Assembly (NCBI RefSeq): GCF_005517195.1
Contig: NZ_CP040244.1
Location: forward strand, 3,242,001 to 3,306,000
Length of the DNA stretch: 64,000 bases
Reading direction: 5' to 3'
Source of the DNA: Streptomyces vilmorinianum
GTDB taxonomy: Bacteria > Actinomycetota > Actinomycetes > Streptomycetales > Streptomycetaceae
The notes below the pieces were generated by a model. It worked only from the letters and a program-made list of their open reading frames with translations, had not been told where the DNA came from and searched no databases. The number at the start of each line of letters is the position of its first letter. The stretch's first letter is position 1. The position numbers and the translations under genes were made by a program. This document shows positions 24,559 to 33,333 of the stretch, in pieces.

Positions 24559-24913
24559 GGTTTCTCCTTGGAGTCGTCGACTGGACGAGGCCCGCTCATC
24601 ACCCCATGGGGTGGCGAGCGGTGACGGTCCCGGCTGCGGGTCGGGTGGTGTTCCCAGGGGCCGACAGGCGGGCCACGGTCGGTTCGCGGTCGGTTCGCGG
24701 CTTTCGGATGCTGCCTGCGCCGGCCGTCCGGCGACCGCACCGGCGAGCCGGGGATTCAGAGTTTGTGGCGGTGCGTCAGCCTTCGCAAGCTTGTCCCGGT
24801 TGCTTCCGCGATGTCGGGATCCCTAAGGTTCTGACCTGCTGGGACATGCTTGTCCCGGGACGAGGGACAGCCGGCTGAAGCAGCAGCCACGGCCCCGACA
24901 GAAGGACGCCGAC
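24559..24913. other. 355-bp divergent intergenic region
   Basis: Separates the secreted-protein pair from the XRE-ricin gene. Besides the GGGACA/TGTCCC dyad I see no gene. GCTTGTCCCGG recurs near 24788. Confidence 0.4.
24841..24856. promoter_or_regulatory. Candidate operator dyad
   Basis: GGGACA-TGCT-TGTCCC, a perfect 6-bp dyad 58 bp before the XRE-ricin start. A half-site (TTGTCCCGG) lies about 50 bp upstream. It could be bound by the XRE protein itself. Confidence 0.45.
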
Positions 24914-25807
24914 ATGGCCGCAGGCGACGCGCCTGACGACGATGCCGCCCGCAGACTGGGCACCGCGCTGCGGGCAATGCAGCAGCGCTCCGGATGTACC
25001 CTGCGCGACCTGGAATCCCGGATGCCGATCAGCGATTCGTCACTGTCGCGGTACTTCCGAGGGAGCACCGTTCCGCCCTGGGGCACGGTCCTGGACCTGT
25101 GCCGCGCGCTGGGCGCAGATCCGGCGGCGTACCGGGCGCTGTGGGAGGCCGCGGAGCGGAACCAGTCCCAGCCTCAGCCTCAGCCTCAGTCCCAGCCTCA
25201 GCCGGCCGCCGCCACCGGTGACTCGGCCAACCGGCCGTCCGGCCTCCGGCCGTGGCACCGCATCGCCCGTCCGGGGTCGCGGGGCCGCTGGATCTCCGCC
25301 ATGGCCGGGGGCGTGATCGGGGCGGTGCTGGGCTCCCTCGTCACCTGGTTCGTGCTGCCTTCACCCGATGCTCCGGTCGGCCCCGCACGGGGTGCCGAGG
25401 TGGTGAGCGACGGGACAGCCGCGGAGAGCGGACCGGGATCGTCCGACACGGCGAGGATCTTCGTCAACCGCGCGACCGGCGCCTGCCTGGACCACAGCCT
25501 CGACAAGAAGCTGCGCGCGTACGCGTGCAACGGGATGAGCTACCAGCGGTGGACCGTCCACAAGCTCCCGGACGGCACGCGCCGGGTGAGGAACCACGCC
25601 ACCGGAGCATGCCTGGACCACGGCGAGAAGGGGCTGCGGTCCGTGGACTGCGACCCTTCCACCACGCAGAAGTGGTCGGTCACCGCCTGGCCCGACGACT
25701 CGGTGGAGCTCAGGAGCAGGGCCACCGGAGCGTGTCTGGACGACAGCGCCACCGCAGGGCTGCGAGCGCTGCCGTGCACCCGTACGAACCGTCAGAAGTG
25801 GGGCTGA
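24914..25807 (+). CDS. XRE helix-turn-helix, transmembrane, ricin-lectin protein
   Basis: 297 aa. Residues 10-70 are an XRE HTH (LGTALRAMQQRSGCTLRDLE, ISDSSLSRYFRGSTVPPW). A Gln-Pro linker (QPQPQPQSQPQP) leads to one membrane helix at about 130-150 (MAGGVIGAVLGSLVTWFVL). The C-terminus is a RICIN-like domain with three NRATGACLDHS-type repeats and QRW/QKW ends. The layout puts a DNA-binding head inside and a glycan-binding domain outside, as a one-component sensor would. It is divergent from three secreted-protein genes. Confidence 0.85.
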   Translation: MAAGDAPDDDAARRLGTALRAMQQRSGCTLRDLESRMPISDSSLSRYFRGSTVPPWGTVLDLCRALGADPAAYRALWEAAERNQSQPQPQPQSQPQPAAATGDSANRPSGLRPWHRIARPGSRGRWISAMAGGVIGAVLGSLVTWFVLPSPDAPVGPARGAEVVSDGTAAESGPGSSDTARIFVNRATGACLDHSLDKKLRAYACNGMSYQRWTVHKLPDGTRRVRNHATGACLDHGEKGLRSVDCDPSTTQKWSVTAWPDDSVELRSRATGACLDDSATAGLRALPCTRTNRQKWG

Positions 25808-25812
25808 CGCGG

Positions 25813-26859
25813 TCAGGCCACTTCCACGCTGTCCAGCTCCGCGTAGAGATCCCCTTTGGACAGCCGGACGGTGTTCCAGCCCTCGTTCAGCGTTATGGAG
25901 ACATCGACGGTGTCCCAGTGGCCCCAGCCGGTGTGCGGGTAGTGGACGACACCCGCGCCCCGGCCGTTGACCGAGAGGGCGTGCGAGGCCGCCGAGGGGG
26001 CTCCCGCCTGGTCCAGGGAGCCGTTGCCGAACCGTACGGACAGGGTGTGGCGGCCGGCGGAAGCGGCGAAGACCGTGAACTCCACGAAGCTGTCCGGGTG
26101 GTCGATGTGACCGACCGCACGGCCGTCCTGGGCGCGGACGGCGTCGCGGACGATCGCGTGGTTCACGCGTGCGTGCTCCGCCTGGTAGCGCACCTTGCTG
26201 CCGCGCACCACCGGGTAGCCGTTCGCGAAGCCGAGGTCGGCGCGGTACATCACCCGCCGGGGACCGTGGGGGCTCCAGCCGTGGAAGACGATGTGGTCCC
26301 GGCCGTCCGGTCCGGTGACCACGTCCTGACCCCCGGGTCCTACGACCGTGCGCGAGACGGTGTCGGTCGTCATCAGCGGCGCGGCGGCCTTGGTGTACGG
26401 GCCGGTCAGCTGGTCCGCGACCGCGTAACCGGTCTTGTACTGCTCCCCGTCGTACGCGCCGGCCGAATAGAACAGCACATAGTGGCCGCCGCGCTTGACG
26501 AGCGTGGGTGCCTCGACGAGACCGCCCTCCCAGTCGCGGTCCCGCGTGATCAGCCGTACCGGCTCTCCCGTGACGCGGGTGCCGTCCCAGGACGTCGGCT
26601 GCAGGTGGATCCAGGTCTGGCGCGAACAGCAGTTGCCGTCGTTCTTCCAGAGCATGTAGCGCCGGTCGTCCTCGGTGTAGCTGGAGGCGCCGATCGCCCC
26701 TCCCTCGTCGGCCGGGCAGACCAGCGGCCGGTCCCCGACCGGTTCGAACGGACCGTCGGCGGAGGGCGCCAGGGCGACGCCGATGCACTGCATTCCGCTC
26801 TCCCTGTCCCGGGCGGTGTAGTGCATGGTGAAGCCGTCGCCGTCGGCGCACCACATCAA
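25813..26859 (-). pseudogene. Glycoside hydrolase family 43-like protein with CBM6-like domain, N-terminus lost
   Basis: The frame opens at MMWCADGDGFTMHYTARDRE and reads through a five-bladed-propeller pattern (GVALAPSADGPFEPV, GLVEAPTLVKRGGHYVLFYS, GPGGQDVVTGPDGRDHIVFH), with EAPTL probably the catalytic acid region. A C-terminal carbohydrate-binding part follows (FVEFTVFAASAGRHTLSVRF, LNEGWNTVRLSKGDLYAELD). The first blade with the catalytic Asp and any signal peptide are missing: upstream sequence changes to an octamer repeat. Activity unlikely. Confidence 0.7.
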
Positions 26860-26920
26860 CCAACGACCTGACTGCCTGCGGGTTCCGCTACCGGGGGTTC
26901 TCGTCTCAGCGAGTGATCAT

Positions 26921-26968
26921 CCTGGTGGCCTGGTGGCCTGGTGGCCTGGTGGCCTGGTGGCCTGGTGG
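26921..26968. repeat. Six tandem copies of CCTGGTGG
   Basis: Six perfect octamers followed by the degenerate TCTGGCGG. It lies between the truncated GH43 start and the protease stop, next to the likely deletion point. Confidence 0.9.
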
Positions 26969-26986
26969 TCTGGCGGTCGGCCTGCC

Positions 26987-29218
26987 CTAGCCGGCGTCGC
27001 GATCGGTGGAGCGCAGCCGTCGGCTGTATCTGGCGATGTCGACATTGCCGTCGGCGACGCCCTTGACGAAGGCCTGGTAGGCATCTGCCCGCTCTCGCGG
27101 CGACAACGAGGAGAAGCGCCTGGCCTCACGGGAGGCCTCGGCCTGCTTCTGCACGGTCGCATGAGCCAGCAGCCGTGCCTGATGCTCGTCGTCCCAGTCG
27201 CGGAGAGGAGACGGCGCTGCGCCGTGGTAGCCGTGGTCGGCGTACCGGTACACCGCGACGTACAGGCACATGAAGAAGACAGTCGTCAGGATCTGGCCGA
27301 CGTCGTGCAGCAGCACCCCGGCGACCAGGACCGCACCGAACACGAAGCCCGCCTTCGGCAGACCTCCTCGGACGCTCGCGAGGTCGGCCGGGAGCCACTC
27401 GCGCGGGCGCAGGAGGGGAGGTTGATAGGCCGCAGCAAGCCGTACGGCTTTCGGCAGCCGGGCAACGTACGCCGACAGGGCGAGCCAGGGCAGGTGCCAG
27501 GAGATCGTTCCGGCCATGGCCGGCAAGGTCCAGCCCCACACGAGCCAGGCTGCCGGGACCATCGCCACACCCCAGGCCCCCATCCACAGCGTCACACGGA
27601 CAGCGGCCCCACACCGGGCGGCGGGTGTGCGCCGAGCGGCCTCGTAGGCGGCCCACTGACGCTCATGTTCGGCGAAGGATGCCGCAAGCGCGCGGGCTTC
27701 CTCCGTACGTGCCGTCAGTTCGGCTCGCTGCTGCGCGTCGTCGACCGCCTTCTGCGCCAGCCGCTCCGCATCGACCGTGGCGTACGCGGCGAAGTCGGTG
27801 CGTACGAGCCGTCCGATGGGGGAGTCGGGATCGCCGCCCTGCTCGCACAAGCGGTCGTACCATCCGACACTCCCGGCGGCGGGCGGCGTCAGGCGCCCGA
27901 AGGCGGTGCGGATCGCTTCCTCGGCAGGGGGATCGGGCAGGAGAGCAGCCAGCAGCATGCCGCGCGCGTCGCCGTCGGCCCACCTACGAGCCTGGTCCGG
28001 AAGGTCGACCGATCCCGCCACCTGTCGCCAGGTCTCCCAGGCGTCGTCCCACGCCTCCTGCCTCCCGCGCAGGCCGCGCAGTTCGGTGAAGGCGGCCAGG
28101 GCATCCAGCAACCCGCCCGCGCAGAGGTCCCGGTAGATCGTCGCCGCCGGACCGTCGGTGTCCAGGCGGCCTTTCAAGCACGCCGTGGCCAGCGACTCCG
28201 CGGTCATACGAGTGCCCTTCCAGACCGCCTCCCCGTCCGGGTCGAGCCAGCCCAGCAGGCGCAGGACCTTCAGATCGGGCGTCACGTCCGGGTTCGTCAG
28301 CCAGCGGTCGATCAGGTTGCGCCGGCCTTCGACATCCTCGGTGAGGGGGTCGTCAAACTGCTGCAGCCACGCCAGCAGGTCGCGTCGGCCGACGGTGGGC
28401 TCGGACGGTGTGCCCATGCGGTCGAAGAACTGCTGCCGCGCGGTGGCCCAGTGCGCGCGGATGGTCGCCGCCAGACCCGACGGCGCCGAGTGCAGCGCAC
28501 CGGCCAGGACGAGCGGCTTCCTCGTCCGCGTCGCCGACGACAGTTCGGTGACGGACGGCGCGGTCCCGGCATGGCGGGTGAAGACGTCGACGAAGGACGC
28601 GTCGTCGAGCAGCGTCCTGGCCTTGACCGCTTCCAGCCGCTGGTGCCGCCAGTTACGAGGGGCCTCCGCCACCACTCCCAGCAGCAGCCCCTCGGCGAAG
28701 AGCGCAGCCCCTGACATGCCCTCCCATGGTGAGTTGCCGCTCGCCAGCTCCGGCGAGACGTCCTTGACGTCCAGGACGTACCTGTTGCGGACGATGCCTG
28801 AGCCGGGGCGCAGCGCGCACTCGATGTGCTCGAGGTCCACGCCGCGTGTCCTGTCGTGCTGGGCACGGGGGAAGCCCATGGCCTGGCAGCCGCCGAGGGG
28901 GGAGTCGTCCGTCAGCCTCGCCCAGCGCACCGGGGACAACCGTGCGGCGGTCTCCGGCTGGACGAGGTCCTGGGTGGAGACGAGCAGGGCGGCATCGCAC
29001 ACCCCCTCTCCCCTCCACGCCACCCGGGCGCTGTGGCTGCCGGTACCGCCCACCACCGTCACCCGCGCTTCGGGCTCGTCCTTGACGACGTGGGCCGCCG
29101 TGAGGAGCAGTCGCGGGGTCAGCAGATAGCCGCTGCCCCTGCTGCCGGTGATCTGCACGGCGGCGACGCGGTCGTGGACAGGGTCCACCGGTCGGCCGGT
29201 GCGTAAGGTGCCGCTCAC
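26987..29218 (-). CDS. Trypsin-like serine protease with C-terminal membrane region
   Basis: 743 aa from GTG 29218 (overlaps the Trypco2 stop as GTGA). The N-terminal 200 residues form a trypsin-like domain: catalytic His in LLLTAAHVV (about 43), Asp in VCDAALLV (about 75), Ser in PWEGMSGAAL (about 169). No signal peptide, so it faces the cytoplasm. A helical region follows (200-500), then hydrophobic helices (VTLWMGAWGVAMVPAAWLV, FGAVLVAGVLLHDVGQILTT) and a charged tail. Proteases of this type with Trypco2 are part of predicted NTP-independent or -dependent conflict systems. Confidence 0.85.
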   Translation of the reverse strand: MSGTLRTGRPVDPVHDRVAAVQITGSRGSGYLLTPRLLLTAAHVVKDEPEARVTVVGGTGSHSARVAWRGEGVCDAALLVSTQDLVQPETAARLSPVRWARLTDDSPLGGCQAMGFPRAQHDRTRGVDLEHIECALRPGSGIVRNRYVLDVKDVSPELASGNSPWEGMSGAALFAEGLLLGVVAEAPRNWRHQRLEAVKARTLLDDASFVDVFTRHAGTAPSVTELSSATRTRKPLVLAGALHSAPSGLAATIRAHWATARQQFFDRMGTPSEPTVGRRDLLAWLQQFDDPLTEDVEGRRNLIDRWLTNPDVTPDLKVLRLLGWLDPDGEAVWKGTRMTAESLATACLKGRLDTDGPAATIYRDLCAGGLLDALAAFTELRGLRGRQEAWDDAWETWRQVAGSVDLPDQARRWADGDARGMLLAALLPDPPAEEAIRTAFGRLTPPAAGSVGWYDRLCEQGGDPDSPIGRLVRTDFAAYATVDAERLAQKAVDDAQQRAELTARTEEARALAASFAEHERQWAAYEAARRTPAARCGAAVRVTLWMGAWGVAMVPAAWLVWGWTLPAMAGTISWHLPWLALSAYVARLPKAVRLAAAYQPPLLRPREWLPADLASVRGGLPKAGFVFGAVLVAGVLLHDVGQILTTVFFMCLYVAVYRYADHGYHGAAPSPLRDWDDEHQARLLAHATVQKQAEASREARRFSSLSPRERADAYQAFVKGVADGNVDIARYSRRLRSTDRDAG

Positions 29219-29532
29219 AACGTGTCGGCACCGGCGAGACCGGACACGTCACCCTCGTCGTCGGCGGCGATGAGCACCGGCTCTCCGTTGGACTGGACGG
29301 GCTCGAGAGTGAGCGACACGCGGTGCGTGCGCGTCCGGCTCACGCCGGCGTCGGTCTCCCCGGAGACGACGAACGCGCGTATGCCGCCCCGCGCACGGGC
29401 GTCCTTCCGCAGCTCGACGGTGAACTCCAGCGCGATCGGTCCCACCTTGAAGCTGACGTCGCTTCCGGCACCCTGAGCGGCGGCACTCATCAACTCGTCA
29501 CGCAGCGCCTGCACCGCCTCGGCGAGCTCCAT
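29215..29532 (-). CDS. Trypco2 domain protein (trypsin-co-occurring domain 2)
   Basis: 105 aa from ATG 29532 (MELAEAVQALRDELMSAAAQ); an upstream GTG at 29550 is possible. The pattern GSDVSFKVGPIALEFTVELR, ARGGIRAFVVSG, THRVSLTLEPVQ is the small beta-sandwich Trypco2 (PF19631-type), which is found fused or adjacent to trypsin-like proteases in bacterial conflict systems. It overlaps the protease gene by GTGA, so both are made together and probably interact. Likely the sensor or adaptor of the protease. Confidence 0.82.
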   Translation of the reverse strand: MELAEAVQALRDELMSAAAQGAGSDVSFKVGPIALEFTVELRKDARARGGIRAFVVSGETDAGVSRTRTHRVSLTLEPVQSNGEPVLIAADDEGDVSGLAGADTL

Positions 29533-29622
29533 CTCTCCGGACCCCAACACATCCCCCTCGTACGGTCGTTCGTATCGAAATTGTGCCGACTCAGAGTAAA
29601 GCAAGGGTCATCGGTCCAGCCT

Positions 29623-29652
29623 CGGAGTCGGAGTCGGAGTCGGAGTCGGATC
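29623..29652. repeat. Hexamer repeat CGGAGT, about five copies
   Basis: CGGAGTCGGAGTCGGAGT and onward, upstream of the Trypco2 gene. Confidence 0.85.
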
Positions 29653-29823
29653 GAGGCGAAGGTGACGACGAGGGCCCTCACGGATGTCGACGGAACCGCC
29701 CCTTCCCTGTGCCTCGTCGGTAACAGACCTGCACGGCAAGCGTGTTGAGGTCGATTCCCGGTGAGACTCCACCTGCAAGGGAACGTCGAGAGCGGCCACG
29801 CACGGCCGACCACGGGGGACACC

Positions 29824-30516
29824 ATGAACACTCCTGCCTGCCAGTACCGCAAGAGCCCCAGGGGCTGGAAGACCTACGTCGTCGGGGCTGCGGTGGTCGC
29901 CGCGCTGCTCGCGTCCACGGCGTGTGAGCCGGGCACGTCCGGCGGTTCGGACGAGACCAAGCCCTCGGACCGGCCGAGCGCGACGAACTCGGCGAAGCCG
30001 GGCGAGACGGCTTCGCCGAAGCCGGGCGGCACTTCGGGCAACACCGGCGGGAACGGCGGCAGCAGCACCATCGCCGCCTGCACCGCAGACGACCTCGCGG
30101 TCTCCGCCGTGAAGGAACCGGCGGACAGCAAAGAGGCCCGGCACCTCCTCATCACAGTCCAGAACGCGGGCGCCGAGAAGTGCAACCTCTACCACTACCC
30201 TCTCGTACAGCTCGGTGCCGACGCCCAGACCACGGTCCCCGTGATCAAGGACAGCAACCCGGACCCGGGAACGCCCGTCACCCTCGCTCCGGGTAAGGAG
30301 GCCCACGCCGCTCTGCTTGTCAGCGGTGGCGCCAGGGATGAGTACGAGGCGAAGAGCATCACCCTCAGGCTCCAGGGCAGCAAGCCCGGCAGCAGGGCGA
30401 GCAAGCCGATGGACGTTCCCATGCCTGTGAACACGCTGTACGCGGACGACGGTCAGCTTGTCACCTACTGGACGACTGCCTCGGGCTTCGCCCTGGACTT
30501 CATCATGTCGAAGTGA
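29824..30516 (+). CDS. DUF4232-type lipoprotein
   Basis: 230 aa from ATG 29824. Basic head and hydrophobic stretch (WKTYVVGAAVVAALLASTAC) ending in a Cys that could be lipidated, then a Ser/Pro/Lys/Gly-rich linker to about residue 80 and a beta-rich domain with CTADDLAVSAVKEP, HLLITVQNAGAEKCNLYHYP and VTLAPGKEAHAALLVSG. This is the DUF4232 pattern, with one predicted disulphide. Surface-anchored, function unknown. Monocistronic; no gene is visible in the 270 bp downstream. Confidence 0.82.
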   Translation: MNTPACQYRKSPRGWKTYVVGAAVVAALLASTACEPGTSGGSDETKPSDRPSATNSAKPGETASPKPGGTSGNTGGNGGSSTIAACTADDLAVSAVKEPADSKEARHLLITVQNAGAEKCNLYHYPLVQLGADAQTTVPVIKDSNPDPGTPVTLAPGKEAHAALLVSGGARDEYEAKSITLRLQGSKPGSRASKPMDVPMPVNTLYADDGQLVTYWTTASGFALDFIMSK

Positions 30517-30787
30517 CGGACCTCGACCGGGACACGACGTGCCCCGGTGACGAAGGCGAACCGCGAAGCCGATGCCCCGGTCCGGTCGGCGTTCGGCTCC
30601 TTGAGCGAATGGGCCGCGCGGGCCGGGGCTGGGACGGTGCGGCCCACAGATGTCGAGCGGGACGGACGGGTCGGGCCCGAACTCCCTTCCGGGGGAGGGC
30701 TCGCCCCGGGCGCAGCACCTGGTCGCCCTCCCCCAACCGCACCAGGCTTCTCGACTCTCGGGTCGCCTTCTACGTACACTCGCCGGC

Positions 30788-31171
30788 ATGGCATGCCGCA
30801 TCAGTGAGCTCGTCATCGACGCCGCCGACCCCGACCGGCTCGCCGTCTTCTGGAGCGAGGTCCTCGGCTACGTAGAACTCGACCGGGACGACGACGGAAG
30901 CATCGAGATCGGGCCGCCCGACGTCGGCTTCGGCGGCCCGCAGCCCACCCTCGTCATCAGCCCCAGCAGCGAACCGCGGACCGGGAAGCTCCGACTGCAC
31001 ATCGACGTCAATGCCACCGACCGCGACCAGGACGCCGAGCTGGAGCGGCTGCTCGCTCTCGGCGCCAAGCCCGTCGACGTCGGCCAGACCGGCGCCGAGA
31101 ACTGGCACGTCCTGGCCGACCCGGAAGGCAACGAATTCTGCCTCCTGCACGCCCGGATCCAGCCCCTCTGA
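30788..31171 (+). CDS. VOC-superfamily (glyoxalase-like) protein
   Basis: 127 aa from ATG 30788. Starts ACRISELVIDAADPDRLAVF with W-SEVLGYVELDRDDDG, then KLRLHIDVNATDRDQDAELE and NWHVLADPEGNEFCLLHA. The paired beta-alpha-beta modules and the His and Glu at metal positions are those of the VOC fold, close to the Glyoxalase_6 type of Streptomyces. Substrate unknown. The following 160 bp include a short relic (PLVSRWSEAFDARRHRYARA) but no gene. Confidence 0.85.
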   Translation: MACRISELVIDAADPDRLAVFWSEVLGYVELDRDDDGSIEIGPPDVGFGGPQPTLVISPSSEPRTGKLRLHIDVNATDRDQDAELERLLALGAKPVDVGQTGAENWHVLADPEGNEFCLLHARIQPL

Positions 31172-31333
31172 CCACCTGCGTCCTGCCGCCGTGCCGCTCG
31201 GCCGTTGCGAGGCCGTCGGCCTTGACGACGAGGGCCTCCGCGGCGGCTGACCGCTCGTCAGCCGCTGGTCCGAGGCCTTCGACGCCCGTCGTCATCGCTA
31301 TGCCCGGGCACACGGGGCGCGTGGCAGGCTTGC

Positions 31334-32710
31334 GTGGTGACAAGTGAGCTGTGGCCTCGCCTCCTGACGTGGGACGAGGTCGATCCCGCCCGCCATCCCT
31401 TCGACGGCGCGGCCGCAGCGCGCGTGGTGCGCTCGCTCGGCCCGGCCCTGCGGGTACCGAACCGCCCCGACGTTCCTCTCGGCGACCCGGCGATGAGTGC
31501 CTGGAGCCGGCACGAGGGCAAGCTTTGGGCGGATGCCATGTCGTACGCGCTGATGGAGCGCTACGGCCGCTGGGTTGTGGGCTGGCGCTGGGCGCACGAC
31601 GAAGGCGACTTCGACGGCGGGCCCGTCGGCAGCTGGTGCTGCCCGCGGGACTCGATCACCACCCCGGAAGAGACGCTCGACCGGGTTGTCGCGGCGCTGT
31701 GCGAGTGGCGGGCGTGGCTGGAGAGCCTCGCCGGGCGGTTCGAGGCGTACCCGCTGGATCCGCTCGGCATCGAGGGCCAGCGGATCCTGTGGGAGCGCGC
31801 CACCCGGAACCTGATCCAGCAGGTCGTCGACCGCACCGGCTGCGGCAGCGGGTGGTACGCACATTGCCGGCAGGTGCTCACCTGGTTCCTCAGCCGCTGG
31901 GGAGTCGCCCCGGACATCGCGCAGGGGCTGGTCGCCGAGGCGGTCGGCGGGCGGTTCCACAGCTGGACCAGCCCTGACATCGTGCTGATCGACGATGTCG
32001 CCGAGCGCCTCGCGCAGGCGCTGCCGCCGGGCGACCGACCGCGGTCGGTCGCCCAGCCGCCCGTCGACCACCTGGAACGGTGGCTCGCCGTGCGCGGGAC
32101 CGTGGCTTGGCACGAGGCCCCCTTCCGCGGAGGGGAAGGACCGGTGACGCCGGCGCGTGACGGCGCGGCCGAGGACATCCGCGCCTTCGACGGCGCTCTT
32201 GACCCCGCCCGCGCCGAGGGTCTGCTTGCCGCGCTCGAACACGTCCGGGCCGAGGCGGTACGCGGCGCCCGGCTCGACTTCGCATTGCTCCAGGCATGGC
32301 AGCAGCACGTCCTGGACACACCGCGCCCGCCCGCGTTCCGCACCCTGCCCGCCTTCGCGAAGGGCGGCCGCGAGCGTTCCGGCATCGCCCCGGACACCCA
32401 GGCCCACCTCGACGCCTGCCTGGCCGAGAGCGCGAAGGACCACGACGCACCGCTCCCTCTGACCGCCCGCGCAGCACGCGCCTACCTCGACGTGTGTTTC
32501 TTCCACCCGTTCGACGACGGCAACGCCCGCTCCGCCTTCCTCGTCCTCCTCTTCGTCCTCGCCCGCGAAGGCGTCACGCTCGACGACGTGGGTCTGCTCC
32601 GCCGCATCACTTTCCGGGCCGGCGATCCCCAGGACGCGCTGAGGCTCACCGGCTCCATCGACCTCCACCTCGCTGAGACACGGCGCCGCACCGCCTCTCC
32701 CAGCTCGTGA
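31334..32710 (+). CDS. Fic-domain protein with large N-terminal region
   Basis: 458 aa from GTG 31334. The C-terminus carries the Fic motif HPFDDGNARSAFL (about 392-404) complete with catalytic His, Asp and Arg for AMP transfer; the flap region precedes it. The N-terminal 300 residues (WSRHEGKLWADAMSYALMER, DDVAERLAQALPPGDRP) match no domain I know. No inhibitory (S/T)xxxE(G/N) helix is evident nearby, so toxicity control is unclear. No partner antitoxin gene is adjacent. Cytoplasmic protein-AMPylating enzyme likely. Confidence 0.85.
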   Translation: MVTSELWPRLLTWDEVDPARHPFDGAAAARVVRSLGPALRVPNRPDVPLGDPAMSAWSRHEGKLWADAMSYALMERYGRWVVGWRWAHDEGDFDGGPVGSWCCPRDSITTPEETLDRVVAALCEWRAWLESLAGRFEAYPLDPLGIEGQRILWERATRNLIQQVVDRTGCGSGWYAHCRQVLTWFLSRWGVAPDIAQGLVAEAVGGRFHSWTSPDIVLIDDVAERLAQALPPGDRPRSVAQPPVDHLERWLAVRGTVAWHEAPFRGGEGPVTPARDGAAEDIRAFDGALDPARAEGLLAALEHVRAEAVRGARLDFALLQAWQQHVLDTPRPPAFRTLPAFAKGGRERSGIAPDTQAHLDACLAESAKDHDAPLPLTARAARAYLDVCFFHPFDDGNARSAFLVLLFVLAREGVTLDDVGLLRRITFRAGDPQDALRLTGSIDLHLAETRRRTASPSS

Positions 32711-32767
32711 TCGGATCGGCACGCGGGAGGTCGTGTCCATGTGAGCCGGCGGTCCCTTCGGCGGCCT

Positions 32768-33208
32768 TCAGCCGAGCTGCTCGGCCAGCCCGACGATGAT
32801 GCCCTCGGGGCCGCGGACGTAGCAGAGCCGATAGCTGTCCTCGTACTGGGCCAGCTCGCCGACGAGTTCGGCGCCGTGGGTGCGCAGGCGGGCGACGACG
32901 TCCTCGATGTCGTCGACGGCGAACATGATGCGACGGATACCCAGCGTGTTCGTCGGCGCGTCCTTCGGCTCGGCGCTGATCGCCTTCGGCGTGTGGAACT
33001 TCGCCAGCTCGATGCGGCCGTGGCCGTCCGGCGTCCGCAGCATGGCGATGTCCTCTCGGACGTCGTCGAGCCCGATGACGCGCTCCACCCAACCTCCCTC
33101 GATCGGCATCTTGCCCTCCAGCTCCATGCCGAGTTCGACGAAGAACGAAATGGCGGCGTCAAGGTCGTCGACAACGATGAGGACGTTGTCCATGCGCTGG
33201 ATCGTCAT
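32768..33208 (-). CDS. VOC-superfamily protein
   Basis: 146 aa from ATG 33208 with AAAGGAGAC. MTIQRMDNVLIVVDDLDAAI, FFVELGMELEGKMPIEGGWV, RIELAKFHTPKAIS and IRRIMFAVDDIEDVVARLR with LCYVRGPEGIIVGLAEQL are the two beta-alpha-beta-beta-beta units of the fold, including metal-ligand positions at the His and Glu. Full length. Similar to actinobacterial glyoxalase/bleomycin-resistance-like proteins with unknown substrate. Divergent from none; it faces the Fic gene. Confidence 0.88.
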   Translation of the reverse strand: MTIQRMDNVLIVVDDLDAAISFFVELGMELEGKMPIEGGWVERVIGLDDVREDIAMLRTPDGHGRIELAKFHTPKAISAEPKDAPTNTLGIRRIMFAVDDIEDVVARLRTHGAELVGELAQYEDSYRLCYVRGPEGIIVGLAEQLG

Positions 33209-33333
33209 GCCGGGTCTCCTTTGCTGTGGTACGACCACAGTGGCCGCATCCGCCCCTCGTCTTGACATCCTCTGCTACACCTTCGTCAATGACCTCTTGA
33301 CGCAGCGGTGCCCGTCACGCGCCAGTCGTACCG

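Noticed and set aside
25361..26863. Long minus frame overlapping XRE-ricin and GH43
   Set aside because: Out of frame with the GH43 translation, which is the coherent one.
26987..29532. Secreted protease
   Set aside because: The N-terminus lacks a signal peptide, and the Trypco2 neighbour fits an intracellular role.
30517..30787. Small genes in the intergenic space
   Set aside because: Frames on both strands are short, without ribosome sites or coherent composition.
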